A stretch of DNA of 64,000 nucleotides, from contig JAWCQO010000001.1 in NCBI GenBank assembly GCA_038869735.1, positions 106,967 through 170,966 on the forward strand, in the 5' to 3' direction. Of this stretch, positions 40,626 through 48,989 are shown piece by piece. A model generated the notes under the pieces. It did not search any database and was not told the DNA's origin. It was given only the letters and a program-made list of their open reading frames with translations. Source of the DNA: Candidatus Anstonellales archaeon (GTDB lineage: Archaea > Micrarchaeota > Micrarchaeia > Anstonellales > CG1-02-47-40). Numbering within the stretch: the stretch's first letter is position 1; each line of letters starts with the position of its first letter. Both the position numbers and the translations under genes were made by a program.

Positions 40626-43334
40626 CTATTTCCGTTCACCGTATTCTTCCAAGAATTCCTCAAACTCATACAGGTCTGAAGGAGTTATTGATGGCTTGCG
40701 GCTTTTTATTATTTTGACAAGGTCAGTTACAGCAATGGTTTCTTTTTTGTCTGTGCCTTTTATTTTGTTTCTAACAAGCTCCATCTTTGCTTCTTGGCAG
40801 ATGGAGGCTATATCTGAGCCTGAGAACCCCTTGGTTACTGATGCAAGATGAAGGAACGCATCTTTAGACGTCTCGGAAAGAAAATCACCTACGTTGAGGC
40901 GGAATATTTCAGCACGCGCTGTCTGGTCAGGTGGAGGCACGTAGATTATTTTGTCAAATCTGCCAGGCCTTAAAATTGCTGGGTCAAGCATCTTTGGCTT
41001 GTTGGTCGCGCCAATTAGCATCACGTTTTTTAATTCATAAACTCCATCCAGCTCAGTTAAAAGCTGAGATACCAGGGGGCGGAAGGCAGGCGAGGCAGAT
41101 GCAGGTGCGATTGACTCTATCTCGTCTATGAAAATGAGCGCTGGCGCGTTTTCTCTTGCCCTATTGAAGGTTTCCTTTATAACATGCACTGCGTAATCAT
41201 ATCCCTTTTTTGTAAGTTCTGCACCAGAAAGCGTAAGGAATGTTGCATTAAGTTCATAAGAGGCAGCTTTTACAACAAGCGTTTTTCCGCATCCTGGCGG
41301 GCCAAAGAGAAGAAGCCCTTTTGATGGTTTTATTTTGTATTTTTTTATTAAATCCTCATGAAGAAGGGGAAGTTCAACTGCTTCCTTTATGGCCCTCTTC
41401 ACGTCTTCCAGTCCTGCCACATCCTGCCATGAAACTTGCGTTTTCTTTTCCTTTTTCTTATCTGCTGTCACACTGCGCTCAAAGTCAAGCCTGAATTTTT
41501 CGTATTCTGCCAATGCCTCTAGTGAAACAGATGGTTTTAGTTGAGACAAGACAGTATGAAAATGAGTCATGTTAATGGGCACTATTCTGCCTTTTACCTT
41601 TGATTCTGATGCTGCAAGTCTGGCAACTTCCATGCAAGCGTTTGCTATATCGGCGCCAGAGAACCTCTCAGTCATTGAGGCGAGTCTGGCAAGATCTACA
41701 TCCTCTGAAAGCGGAAGCTTCTTTGTGTGGATTTTGAAGATTGCCTTTCTTGCTTCAAAATCAGGCAGTGGCATATAGATAAGCTTGTCAAGCCTCCCTG
41801 GACGGAGAAGGGCGGGGTCCAGCTGATTGGGAATGTTGGTTGCACCTATTGTAATCACGCTGTTAGTTGTTTTGAAGCCGTCAAGCTCTTGTAAGAAAAG
41901 TGAAAGGAGTCTTGGTCCTACATCATCTGATGAGTATGCCGTTCTCTTTTTTCCTATAGAATCTATTTCATCAAAAAATAGGACGCAGGGAGCGTTTTTT
42001 CTTGCAATGGAAAAGACCTCGCTGAGATTTTTTTCGCTTTCCCCATACCATTGGGATAGAAGATCTGAGCACTTGACGTAGTAAAAGCCGTAAGAAAGCT
42101 CCTTTGATAGGGCCTGCACAAGAATCGTTTTTCCTGTTCCGGGGGGCCCAAAGAGGAGAATTCCTTTTGGTGGAGTGAGCCCGAATTTGCTGGATATCCC
42201 TTTTTGTTCAAGAGGAGTTATGATTGCTTCACGAATTTCTTTTTTTACGTTGTCGTATCCGCCTATATCGTCAAGGGAACTAGCGCCTGCCGAGTCGCTG
42301 AGGTCCTGGAGTCCAAACTTGCCAAATTGCTTTACTTTTTCAGCCCTTTTTATCTGTGCTTCACGCGCAAAGTGTATATTGAAGTGCTCAAGAGTGCCTA
42401 TTATTAATATAGTTATAATAGAGTAGGGAACAATGTGTGGTTTATAGGGTGTGTTATACATCTGAGAAAGAAAGAAATAAAAAAGTGGAACAAGAAGCAG
42501 AAGGGAGGAAGCTATAAGCTGCTTTCTTTGGCCTGAAATCCTTGCAGGTACATGGCCTATTACAAACAGCAGAGCCGCCCAAAAACCGATTTGGAATAAT
42601 GCACTATCTTCAAAGAGGAGATAATAAATATTGTTAAGAAGGATTTGAAGAGCTAGTGAGGCGTATTGAAAATTCTCTGTCAAACCAAGGTTTGATATTG
42701 CATTTATCATCTGCGGCAAAACTGAGAAGAGGTCTACAGGCCCAAACCGGGAATTTGAAAGAATGCTTTCTTTGGGATATAGTCCCATATTTATTGGGAG
42801 CAACGCGGCGTTTTCTGTATGCCAAAGCGACGAGAGGAGAAGAATTAGAAAAATGCTTGGAATAGAAATTGCGGCGCTTTCGCGCGAGCCCACATAGAGG
42901 GAAGCAAGAGTCATTGCAAGATAAACGAATGGAGAAAAGAGTGAGAATGGAAACGAAGCAAATGGTGCAAGTATTACTATTTCAAGAAATGAAATGATTG
43001 CCCAAGATGAAAAGATATAGAAAAGAGCAATGGAGAGCGGTATCAAAAACATCCAGCCCAAAAGAGGAGATTGATAAGCTATTGCAGGAAAAGCTGCCAG
43101 AAGACCAAAGACAACTCCAACTGGCGGATTTTTGTATGCTACTAAGCCGCAGGCTATGGGAATAAGGGCCAAAAGCTCAAACGGATAGAATGGAAAGGCC
43201 AGAAGAAGAGAAAGCGCGCCTAAAAAAACCAAGATGCTGTTCCATATTGATATGTTCCCCTCAGCCTGAATCAAGCGAGCCTTTATTTCTTCTTTTAGTA
43301 GCTGGTCGTGGCGAAAGAGCTTTTCCAACTGCAT
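40626..43334 (-). CDS. Double AAA+ (Cdc48-like) ATPase fused to a polytopic membrane domain
   Basis: 902 residues. Residues 30-315 hold about eight or nine membrane helices in place of the Cdc48 N-domain. Then come two AAA+ modules: Walker A GPPGTGKT (396-403) with FFDEID (453-458), and GPPGCGKT (678-685) with FIDEIE (735-740). Both have RPGR arginine-finger segments, so both should hydrolyse ATP. DDIGGYDNVKKEIREAI and QDVAGLEDVKRAIKEAV are the Cdc48/VCP linker signatures. It likely unfolds or extracts membrane proteins, a role FtsH fills elsewhere, but no protease domain is attached. The gene is preceded by a repeat-rich 262-base region. Confidence 0.9.
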   Translation of the reverse strand: MQLEKLFRHDQLLKEEIKARLIQAEGNISIWNSILVFLGALSLLLAFPFYPFELLALIPIACGLVAYKNPPVGVVFGLLAAFPAIAYQSPLLGWMFLIPLSIALFYIFSSWAIISFLEIVILAPFASFPFSLFSPFVYLAMTLASLYVGSRESAAISIPSIFLILLLSSLWHTENAALLPINMGLYPKESILSNSRFGPVDLFSVLPQMINAISNLGLTENFQYASLALQILLNNIYYLLFEDSALFQIGFWAALLFVIGHVPARISGQRKQLIASSLLLLVPLFYFFLSQMYNTPYKPHIVPYSIITILIIGTLEHFNIHFAREAQIKRAEKVKQFGKFGLQDLSDSAGASSLDDIGGYDNVKKEIREAIITPLEQKGISSKFGLTPPKGILLFGPPGTGKTILVQALSKELSYGFYYVKCSDLLSQWYGESEKNLSEVFSIARKNAPCVLFFDEIDSIGKKRTAYSSDDVGPRLLSLFLQELDGFKTTNSVITIGATNIPNQLDPALLRPGRLDKLIYMPLPDFEARKAIFKIHTKKLPLSEDVDLARLASMTERFSGADIANACMEVARLAASESKVKGRIVPINMTHFHTVLSQLKPSVSLEALAEYEKFRLDFERSVTADKKKEKKTQVSWQDVAGLEDVKRAIKEAVELPLLHEDLIKKYKIKPSKGLLLFGPPGCGKTLVVKAASYELNATFLTLSGAELTKKGYDYAVHVIKETFNRARENAPALIFIDEIESIAPASASPAFRPLVSQLLTELDGVYELKNVMLIGATNKPKMLDPAILRPGRFDKIIYVPPPDQTARAEIFRLNVGDFLSETSKDAFLHLASVTKGFSGSDIASICQEAKMELVRNKIKGTDKKETIAVTDLVKIIKSRKPSITPSDLYEFEEFLEEYGERK

Positions 43335-43424
43335 GCAACAATAAACTATGAGGATAATTAAAAGGTTGTCGGATGACTGTGAGGTTGAGGTAATAAAGTG
43401 GGCAGGATTTTATAAAAGTAGAAA

Positions 43425-43472
43425 GGTTCAAACGGAGGAACTCTTGGGAGGTTCAAGGGGAGGAACTGTTGG
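43425..43472 (+). repeat. Imperfect tandem repeat, 23-base unit
   Basis: Two copies (43425-43447 and 43450-43472) beginning GGTTCAA and containing GGAGGAACT; 20 of 23 bases agree. Period 25. Confidence 0.7.
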
Positions 43473-43497
43473 TGGTTTTTATGATTTTTGGAGAACG
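43469..43497 (+). repeat. Direct repeat, 29 bases, copy 1
   Basis: Begins TTGGTGGTTTTTATG and ends GGAGAACG; identical to the copy at 43543. Confidence 0.8.
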
Positions 43498-43542
43498 TTG
43501 ATTATTTGCGTGTGGTTTGAGTAGTAGATGTTAAGGAAGCTA

Positions 43543-43571
43543 TTGGTGGTTTTTATGATTTTTGGAGAACG
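43543..43571 (+). repeat. Direct repeat, 29 bases, copy 2
   Basis: Exact copy of 43469-43497 at a distance of 74 bases. Only two copies exist, so it is not a CRISPR array. Confidence 0.8.
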
Positions 43572-43596
43572 GGAGGGAGTGTGTTAGAGCAAGGAA

Positions 43597-44787
43597 TTAT
43601 TTTTTTTCCTCCTGCGCAACGCGGCTTGAAAAATCTTGCAGTATGTTCATAAGGTTGATATAGGATTCAAATGGGTTTGGATAGGGCGAAAAGTAATTGT
43701 GCACGTCCTGGTCAGAGAGGCTTTTTGTGGATAGGTAGTAGAGATGGTCTGAGCTTTGGAGGAGCCTCCATGCGTGGATAAGCTCTTCGTTTTTTGTGGC
43801 TTTTACCTGCTCTTCTAGACTTTCCAGAAGGGAAAAGCAACTCTTCTGCATTTCATTGCCAAGCCACGCTGAAGTATCTCTTTCCATATCTGCCCAAGAG
43901 ATTGTATTTGGAACATCTATCTCATCGAGGGCATGTAGCGCCTTGACTATCCTTGAGGGAGTAGAAAACTCCAAGTGTTTATGAGAAAGAATTTCGCCGG
44001 GCAGATATCTTAAAAAGTCAAATATGCCAGTATCGCTCCAATGATGCTCCCCGAAAGTTTCGTAGTCCATGAATATTTGACAGCAGTCGCCTTTAAGCGA
44101 TGAGAGCCAGCTTGCGTACTTTTTTGCAGTTAGAGGATATTCATTCCATCCTTGTGCTGAGAATCTGTACCCTATGTCATCTGAAAGGCGGTAGTTCCTA
44201 AACAGGAGTTTGAGGTTTGGGAGGTCTTTTGCATGGTAAACATAATTTGGGCTCCTCCATCCAAGAATGTGTTCTATTCCTTCAGTTAGGATTCCCTCAA
44301 ATCCAAGTGAATGGACAACACGAGCTATTTTGTTTGAGTAAATGGCTTCAGTGTTTCTAAATATAGATGAAGGGGTAGCCAGCTCCGAGATTGTTTGTTG
44401 GTGAAGGGATATCTGCTCTATGAATTCAGCTGCTGTTGAAAAAAGAGAGGCAAGCGAGTGGTAGTAAGTTTCTGATAGAAATTCAACTTTTCCTGTTTTT
44501 GAAAGTGCAGCAAATGAATCCAAAATTTCCGGAGCAAAATTTTTGCATTGCTCAATAAAAACTCCTGTAAGCGAGAAAGTAACGTAAAACTCTGGGAATT
44601 TTTCAAGAAGCTCAAGCATAATTTGGTTGGCAGGCAAGTAGCACTTCTCCGCAACTTTTTTCATTATTCTTGCGTTAAGCTCATGGTTAAAATAGTCTTC
44701 AAGGGGGGAGGAGGATGGGGAAGAAAAAATAGAAAACCGTTTAAGTCTCATTGGCTGATGAACCTGGAAATAAAAGCAAACGTACAT
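43597..44787 (-). CDS. GH57 glycoside hydrolase (alpha-amylase type)
   Basis: 396 residues of family GH57. HQP (10-12) is conserved region 1; ILTEGIEHILGW has the expected nucleophile Glu169; FMDYETFGEH has the acid/base candidate Asp241. The length is typical of the short alpha-amylase-like GH57 subgroup. It has no signal peptide and so acts in the cytoplasm, probably on a glycogen-like alpha-glucan. It lies 37 bases downstream of a glycogen-synthase-like gene in the same direction, a pairing common in archaea. Confidence 0.92.
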   Translation of the reverse strand: MYVCFYFQVHQPMRLKRFSIFSSPSSSPLEDYFNHELNARIMKKVAEKCYLPANQIMLELLEKFPEFYVTFSLTGVFIEQCKNFAPEILDSFAALSKTGKVEFLSETYYHSLASLFSTAAEFIEQISLHQQTISELATPSSIFRNTEAIYSNKIARVVHSLGFEGILTEGIEHILGWRSPNYVYHAKDLPNLKLLFRNYRLSDDIGYRFSAQGWNEYPLTAKKYASWLSSLKGDCCQIFMDYETFGEHHWSDTGIFDFLRYLPGEILSHKHLEFSTPSRIVKALHALDEIDVPNTISWADMERDTSAWLGNEMQKSCFSLLESLEEQVKATKNEELIHAWRLLQSSDHLYYLSTKSLSDQDVHNYFSPYPNPFESYINLMNILQDFSSRVAQEEKK

Positions 44788-44824
44788 CTTCTATCACTTT
44801 TTAATTTTCTACCCCTAAGCCCTA

Positions 44825-46012
44825 TTAGCTATGGTGTTTCTGAATTAGCTCATTGTAGACATTTAAGGTTTGCTTAGCTGCGCTTTCCCATGAGAATTTT
44901 CTTGCTTCATAAGAGGAGAAGGCCGAGAGAGTTTTTGCAAGGGGCTTGTAGCGAAGAAGAGCCACTATCTGCTCTGCCATCTTGTCCTTATCCCAAAAAT
45001 CAACTTTTAGGACATACTTAATGGTTTCACAAACTCCTGCATTTTTGGATATTATTGTAGGTGTGCCACTTGCCATTGCTTCTAGTGCTGAAATTCCAAA
45101 GGGCTCTGAGACCGAAGGAAGAACGTAGACGTCGCACTCTGAGTATATACGCCTTCGCTCCTCTTCTGAGATGTAGCCCAAGAAAAGGACGTTTTGTGAA
45201 ATTCCAAGCGAAATAGAATAGTTTATTAGGTGAGGGAGCAAATCCCCAGTTCCTGCAATGATAAATAGGGTATTTGGTTCAAGTGTAAGGACTTTTTTTG
45301 CTGCCTCAAGAAAAAATGTTGGACCCTTCTGAGAGGTAAGCCTTCCGAGAAAAAGCACTTTTTTTCTGTTTCTCATAACAGGAGGCAAAGGCTTAGATGG
45401 GGTATTCATCTGGTGCTCAAACTCCTCATGCGCAACTGCATTATAGATAACCCGTATCTTGCCTGGATCCGCAGAAAAATTAGTTATGAGCCGCTTTTTC
45501 ATAAGATGTGAAACTGTTATTATCCGGTCTGCCGTTTGGACTGCCTCCTTTTCGGTAGATAATATAAAATCCCAAGTAAAAGAAGTCCTGTCAAATTCGG
45601 TAGAATGAAACGTCTGCACTAAAGGTATTCCAAGTTCTTGTCTTAGAACTTTTCCTGCAGGAAAGCAGAGCCAATCATGGGCGTGGATTATGTTGTAAGG
45701 GTTCTGTTTGTGAAGCTTCTTAACAAGAGAAACAGCGTTAGCAGTGTATTGTGAGAGAGAGCTGATGATGTTGTCTCCGTAGAGTGAAACATTTTTTTGT
45801 AATTGGAGATAGGGGCTAAAGAGTGAGTCTGAAACTTCAAAAAGTCGCAATTTGGGGTTTGCTTCGCGAGTTATTTTTTCACCAAATGAGGGCATAAAAA
45901 AATCTATATAAACTCCAAGAAGTGAAAGGGCTGAGGTTAAATAAAAGCAGTGAACTCCCATCCCACCTGAAATGAACGGTGGAAACTCCCATCCAAGCAT
46001 TGCAATTCTCAT
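44825..46012 (-). CDS. Glycogen-synthase-like glycosyltransferase (GT4/GT5)
   Basis: 395 residues, GT-B fold. The N-terminal GWEFPPFISGGMGVHC is the glycogen/starch-synthase-type Gly loop, and the C-terminal SEPFGISALEAMASGTP carries the donor-binding glutamates. LGRLTSQKGP marks the phosphate-binding loop. With the GH57 enzyme downstream it forms a two-gene alpha-glucan unit. It probably elongates or makes glycogen from a nucleotide sugar; other lipid-sugar roles cannot be excluded. The start ATG at 46012 is divergent from a small membrane-protein gene, 61 bases apart. Confidence 0.88.
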   Translation of the reverse strand: MRIAMLGWEFPPFISGGMGVHCFYLTSALSLLGVYIDFFMPSFGEKITREANPKLRLFEVSDSLFSPYLQLQKNVSLYGDNIISSLSQYTANAVSLVKKLHKQNPYNIIHAHDWLCFPAGKVLRQELGIPLVQTFHSTEFDRTSFTWDFILSTEKEAVQTADRIITVSHLMKKRLITNFSADPGKIRVIYNAVAHEEFEHQMNTPSKPLPPVMRNRKKVLFLGRLTSQKGPTFFLEAAKKVLTLEPNTLFIIAGTGDLLPHLINYSISLGISQNVLFLGYISEEERRRIYSECDVYVLPSVSEPFGISALEAMASGTPTIISKNAGVCETIKYVLKVDFWDKDKMAEQIVALLRYKPLAKTLSAFSSYEARKFSWESAAKQTLNVYNELIQKHHS

Positions 46013-46073
46013 AATTTAATCCATTTTGGGTTATCAGAGATGGTTTATATATCTAATGCGAGATAAGGAATTT

Positions 46074-46484
46074 ATGATAGACGAGATAAAAAGGGCCCTC
46101 GTAGAATTTGTTGTTGAAAGCTACAAAAATGAATGGGAGTCAGGCAAGGAAAGGATGACTTTCTACGAGCCAGTCGAGGAAAATGAAGAAGAGAGGGTGA
46201 TAGCTGCTTTGGCGTATCTTTTAGGGCCAGTCGGAGCTATCTGTTTTTATCTCATAAAAGAGAAAGACCGATTTGTGAGGTTTCATGCAATACAGTCTAT
46301 ACTCTTTTGGCTATCCGGGATATTTTTTGTACTAATCCTTATTTTGGGAATTGTAACCATCTCGCTTGTGCCGGTATTTATAATGCTTTTTGTTGGGTGG
46401 CTTGTTTACCTGATGTACCATGCAGAGCGAGGGGAATGGATAGAGGTTCCATTTATAGGGAATTTTGCAGAAGAAAACTGCTGA
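46074..46484 (+). CDS. DUF4870/Tic20-like membrane protein
   Basis: 136 residues: a ~50-residue acidic N terminus, then three membrane helices with the DUF4870 pattern: ERVIAALAYLLGPVGAICFYLIKE, DRFVRFHAIQSI and a final ...YLMYHAERGEWIEVPFIG. I chose the ATG at 46074 because a TATA element (TTTATATA, about 46044) is 27 bases upstream, as in a leaderless transcript; ATG 46056 and TTG 46026 are alternatives. A paralogue lies convergently next to it. Function unknown. Confidence 0.8.
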   Translation: MIDEIKRALVEFVVESYKNEWESGKERMTFYEPVEENEEERVIAALAYLLGPVGAICFYLIKEKDRFVRFHAIQSILFWLSGIFFVLILILGIVTISLVPVFIMLFVGWLVYLMYHAERGEWIEVPFIGNFAEENC

Positions 46485-46500
46485 GTGTCATTTTTGGGTT

Positions 46501-46878
46501 TTAGATATGCGTCTTTGTAATGTCAGTAATAAGAGGGATGTGGACTATCTTTCCATTGTAGGCTTCTATTGCTGCCCAGGCACAGAAAATCCAGAATAAG
46601 ATTATGCTTGGAATCGATACAATAAGACCCAATATTGTAAGAGATAGAAGAACAAAGACGATAGTGTATGAAGTTGCAAGAAGAAAAGATTGTAACGCGT
46701 TAAATCTGACAAATTTGTCTTCTTTTACAAAGATGTAAATAAGAATTGAAACAAGGTAAGGCACTAAAAGGAAGAAAAATGGAAAAATAAAAGCAATTGA
46801 AGCATATGAAACAGCTGAGAGAAGCCGTGAATCGCGAAAATCATCTTCTCTTGGGTTTTGCAGTAAACGGGGGGACAT
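46501..46878 (-). CDS. DUF4870/Tic20-like membrane protein, paralogue
   Basis: 125 residues with three membrane helices and the same landmarks as its convergent neighbour: a cytosolic start, FVKEDKFVRFNALQSF, and a final AYNGKIVHIPLI. The family resembles Tic20/YtpI-like small membrane proteins with no established job. The two genes end 16 bases apart, tail to tail, suggesting an inverted duplication. ATG at 46878. Confidence 0.82.
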   Translation of the reverse strand: MSPRLLQNPREDDFRDSRLLSAVSYASIAFIFPFFFLLVPYLVSILIYIFVKEDKFVRFNALQSFLLATSYTIVFVLLSLTILGLIVSIPSIILFWIFCAWAAIEAYNGKIVHIPLITDITKTHI

Positions 46879-46966
46879 AATGATTTTTTAATGGCTGTAG
46901 AATTTAATAAATTTAGCCAAAGAATATAAGAAAAGGTGAAGGAAAAGAGGGGGCAGTTTTGATTTT

Positions 46967-47845
46967 ATGGACAGCGTAGAACGTGTTCCCGTAGAACGTG
47001 TTCCGTTTAATTTTGGTGCAGTGCAATGCAAACTTTCAGACGCAAAGGCAGTCATAATTCCAGTTCCGTATGATTCAACAGCTTCATATAGAACGGGGAT
47101 GCGGAGTGGTCCGCGTGAGATAATCGAAGCTTCAAGGAATATGGAGCTCTATGACTTAGAGCTCAAAAGAGACATAATAGATGATGCACCAATCTTTACT
47201 ATGGATGAGATTGTATGCAGTAAAGAAAGCCCACAGGAAGTTGTTGAGGCTGTAGAGAATGCTGTTAGTTGGGTGCTCTTAGAAGGCAAATTTCCGCTAA
47301 TGCTTGGAGGAGAACACTCAGTTACTCTTGGTTCTCTGAAAGCGTGCAAAAAAAAATACGAAAGGCTTTCTGTTGTCCAGATTGACGCTCATGCGGATAT
47401 GCGAGATAGTTACGAGGGAACAGGATATAGCCATGCTTGTGTTATGAGGCGTGTTCGCGAACTCTGCCCCAACGCTGTGGGTGTTGGAATCAGAAGCATG
47501 AGTAAAGACGAAGCCGAATATATAAAAGAAAAGGGGCTTGAGCCGTACATATTCGGACCTGAATTTGACGAAAAAGAGATTGTCAGTAAAATTGAAAATG
47601 AAAGGGTTTATGTAACCTTTGATCTTGACGCCTTTGACCCTTCAATTATGCCTGCAGTTGGGACTCCTGAACCAGACGGGATTTCTTGGAAGCAGGCTAT
47701 ATCTTTATTGAGGAAAGTTTACGAAGAGAAGGAAGTTGTAGGAGCTGATGTTGTTGAACTATGCCCTACAATTGGGGACATTGCATCTGCCTTTACTGCT
47801 GCAAAGCTCGTATATAAGTTGGTGGGCTACAAATTTATGTTGTGA
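46967..47845 (+). CDS. speB: Agmatinase (ureohydrolase family)
   Basis: 292 residues. Mn-binding motifs GGEHS (114-118), DAHAD (140-144) and DLDAFDP (219-225) are all present. The enzyme hydrolyses agmatine to putrescine and urea for polyamine synthesis; archaeal homologues can also act on related guanidino compounds. The N-terminal VERVPVERVP is coded by an exact 15-base tandem duplication (46976-47005, last base differing). Its 3' end overlaps the convergent TyrRS by 19 bases. Confidence 0.92.
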   Translation: MDSVERVPVERVPFNFGAVQCKLSDAKAVIIPVPYDSTASYRTGMRSGPREIIEASRNMELYDLELKRDIIDDAPIFTMDEIVCSKESPQEVVEAVENAVSWVLLEGKFPLMLGGEHSVTLGSLKACKKKYERLSVVQIDAHADMRDSYEGTGYSHACVMRRVRELCPNAVGVGIRSMSKDEAEYIKEKGLEPYIFGPEFDEKEIVSKIENERVYVTFDLDAFDPSIMPAVGTPEPDGISWKQAISLLRKVYEEKEVVGADVVELCPTIGDIASAFTAAKLVYKLVGYKFML

Positions 47846-48900
47846 AATTTAAGCAAATGCTTGTTCTTTTCAAAATATTCTCGTGATGGAGCAAGAGCTT
47901 TTATCAGATATTCCGATACTGCCTCCTTAAGGTCAGCGGGGTGAAGGCGTCCTTTTTTATAGTCAAGAATAAGCTCCTCAGCCGAGGTGTATGTTACTTC
48001 GCCTCCGTATTTTGAAGGCCTTTGGATTGTAAGTGAGTCCTTTTCAGTACGGAGAATTATGAGATTGCAAATGTCAATTATGGGGTTTGCTTCTATCTCT
48101 TTTGGAGGGCAATATGCGGCGTTTATCTTGTTTTTTATTTGTTCAGGGGAGTCATGGAGATATATGCAACTTGAAGGATTTGATTTGCTCATTTTTGAAG
48201 ATATTTGGATATCTGCCTTTTCATCCTCTTCAAATCCCATTCTTTTCGGCCCAAGAAGTCCTGATAAGAGGCTGTGATGAAGGATGGCGAAGGGCTTTCG
48301 TTTAAACTTTTCCCCAATTTCGCGGGCAAGGATGTGTGCTTTTCTTTGGTCGAGCCCTGCATGAGCAATATCCACATCAAGTTTAAATATATCCGCAACT
48401 TGCATGGCAGGGTAGATGAGAGAGGAAGAGAAGAGTTTTTCCTTGGATGTCCTTCCCATTATAGTTAGGCATCGCGTCATTCTATCCAATGTCGTTTTGT
48501 TGGAAATATCGAGAACGAGTTTCCAATAATCTGAATCGTAGTTCTCGCTTGCAAGTTGGTATTCTACCTTGTCATCGCTCAATCCAAGCGAATTAAACGC
48601 AGATTTAAAATAGCCTCTTGCTATCTCTTGAATTTTTTTTAAGTCGCCACCGAGCTTTCTATTTATCCATGTGTGGTAATCTGCCAGCCAGATTAGTGGT
48701 TTTATTCCAACTTCAAGAAAATCTTTAATCTTGAGTGCGGTTATCAGCCCGCTTCCGAGATGAACATAGCCCGATATTTCAAATCCGATATAATGGGTCG
48801 GGTGAGGATTGGTTTGAAATAGGTGTAGAAGGTCCGAGTCGGTTATTGTCTCAACGATAGGTTTTCTTTTTACTATTTCTATTTTCTTTTCTATATCCAT
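47827..48900 (-). CDS. tyrS: Tyrosyl-tRNA synthetase, archaeal type
   Basis: 357 residues from the ATG at 48900. Class I signatures: YVHLGSG (HIGH-like) and SSKMSKSNP (KMSKS). GFEISGYVHLG, LADYHTW and QVADIF..DVDIAHAG.DQRK fit TyrRS of the archaeal/eukaryotic kind; TrpRS lacks these. The in-frame region before 48900 is probably untranslated, since TTTATAA about 30 bases upstream indicates a leaderless transcript. Divergent from ftsZ1. Confidence 0.95.
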   Translation of the reverse strand: MDIEKKIEIVKRKPIVETITDSDLLHLFQTNPHPTHYIGFEISGYVHLGSGLITALKIKDFLEVGIKPLIWLADYHTWINRKLGGDLKKIQEIARGYFKSAFNSLGLSDDKVEYQLASENYDSDYWKLVLDISNKTTLDRMTRCLTIMGRTSKEKLFSSSLIYPAMQVADIFKLDVDIAHAGLDQRKAHILAREIGEKFKRKPFAILHHSLLSGLLGPKRMGFEEDEKADIQISSKMSKSNPSSCIYLHDSPEQIKNKINAAYCPPKEIEANPIIDICNLIILRTEKDSLTIQRPSKYGGEVTYTSAEELILDYKKGRLHPADLKEAVSEYLIKALAPSREYFEKNKHLLKFHNINL

Positions 48901-48989
48901 GGTCAGATTTATAACAGAAGCGGTTATAAATATGTTCGCCGACAAAATAGGCAAAACATTGGATTAGTGGAAGCTAAAGAGAGACGGTA

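Larger units (their letters stand above)
43335..43596. other. Repeat-containing intergenic region
   Basis: 262 bases between the GH57 stop and the AAA+ start (both on the minus strand). It holds two exact copies of a 29-base sequence and an imperfect 23-base tandem pair (see the repeat entries). A plus-strand TATA-like TTTTATAAAAG near 43408 could drive an unannotated RNA. No coding sequence seen. Confidence 0.5.

Noticed and set aside
43469..43571. CRISPR-like repeats
   Set aside because: Only two copies, no cas genes and no consistent spacer pattern.
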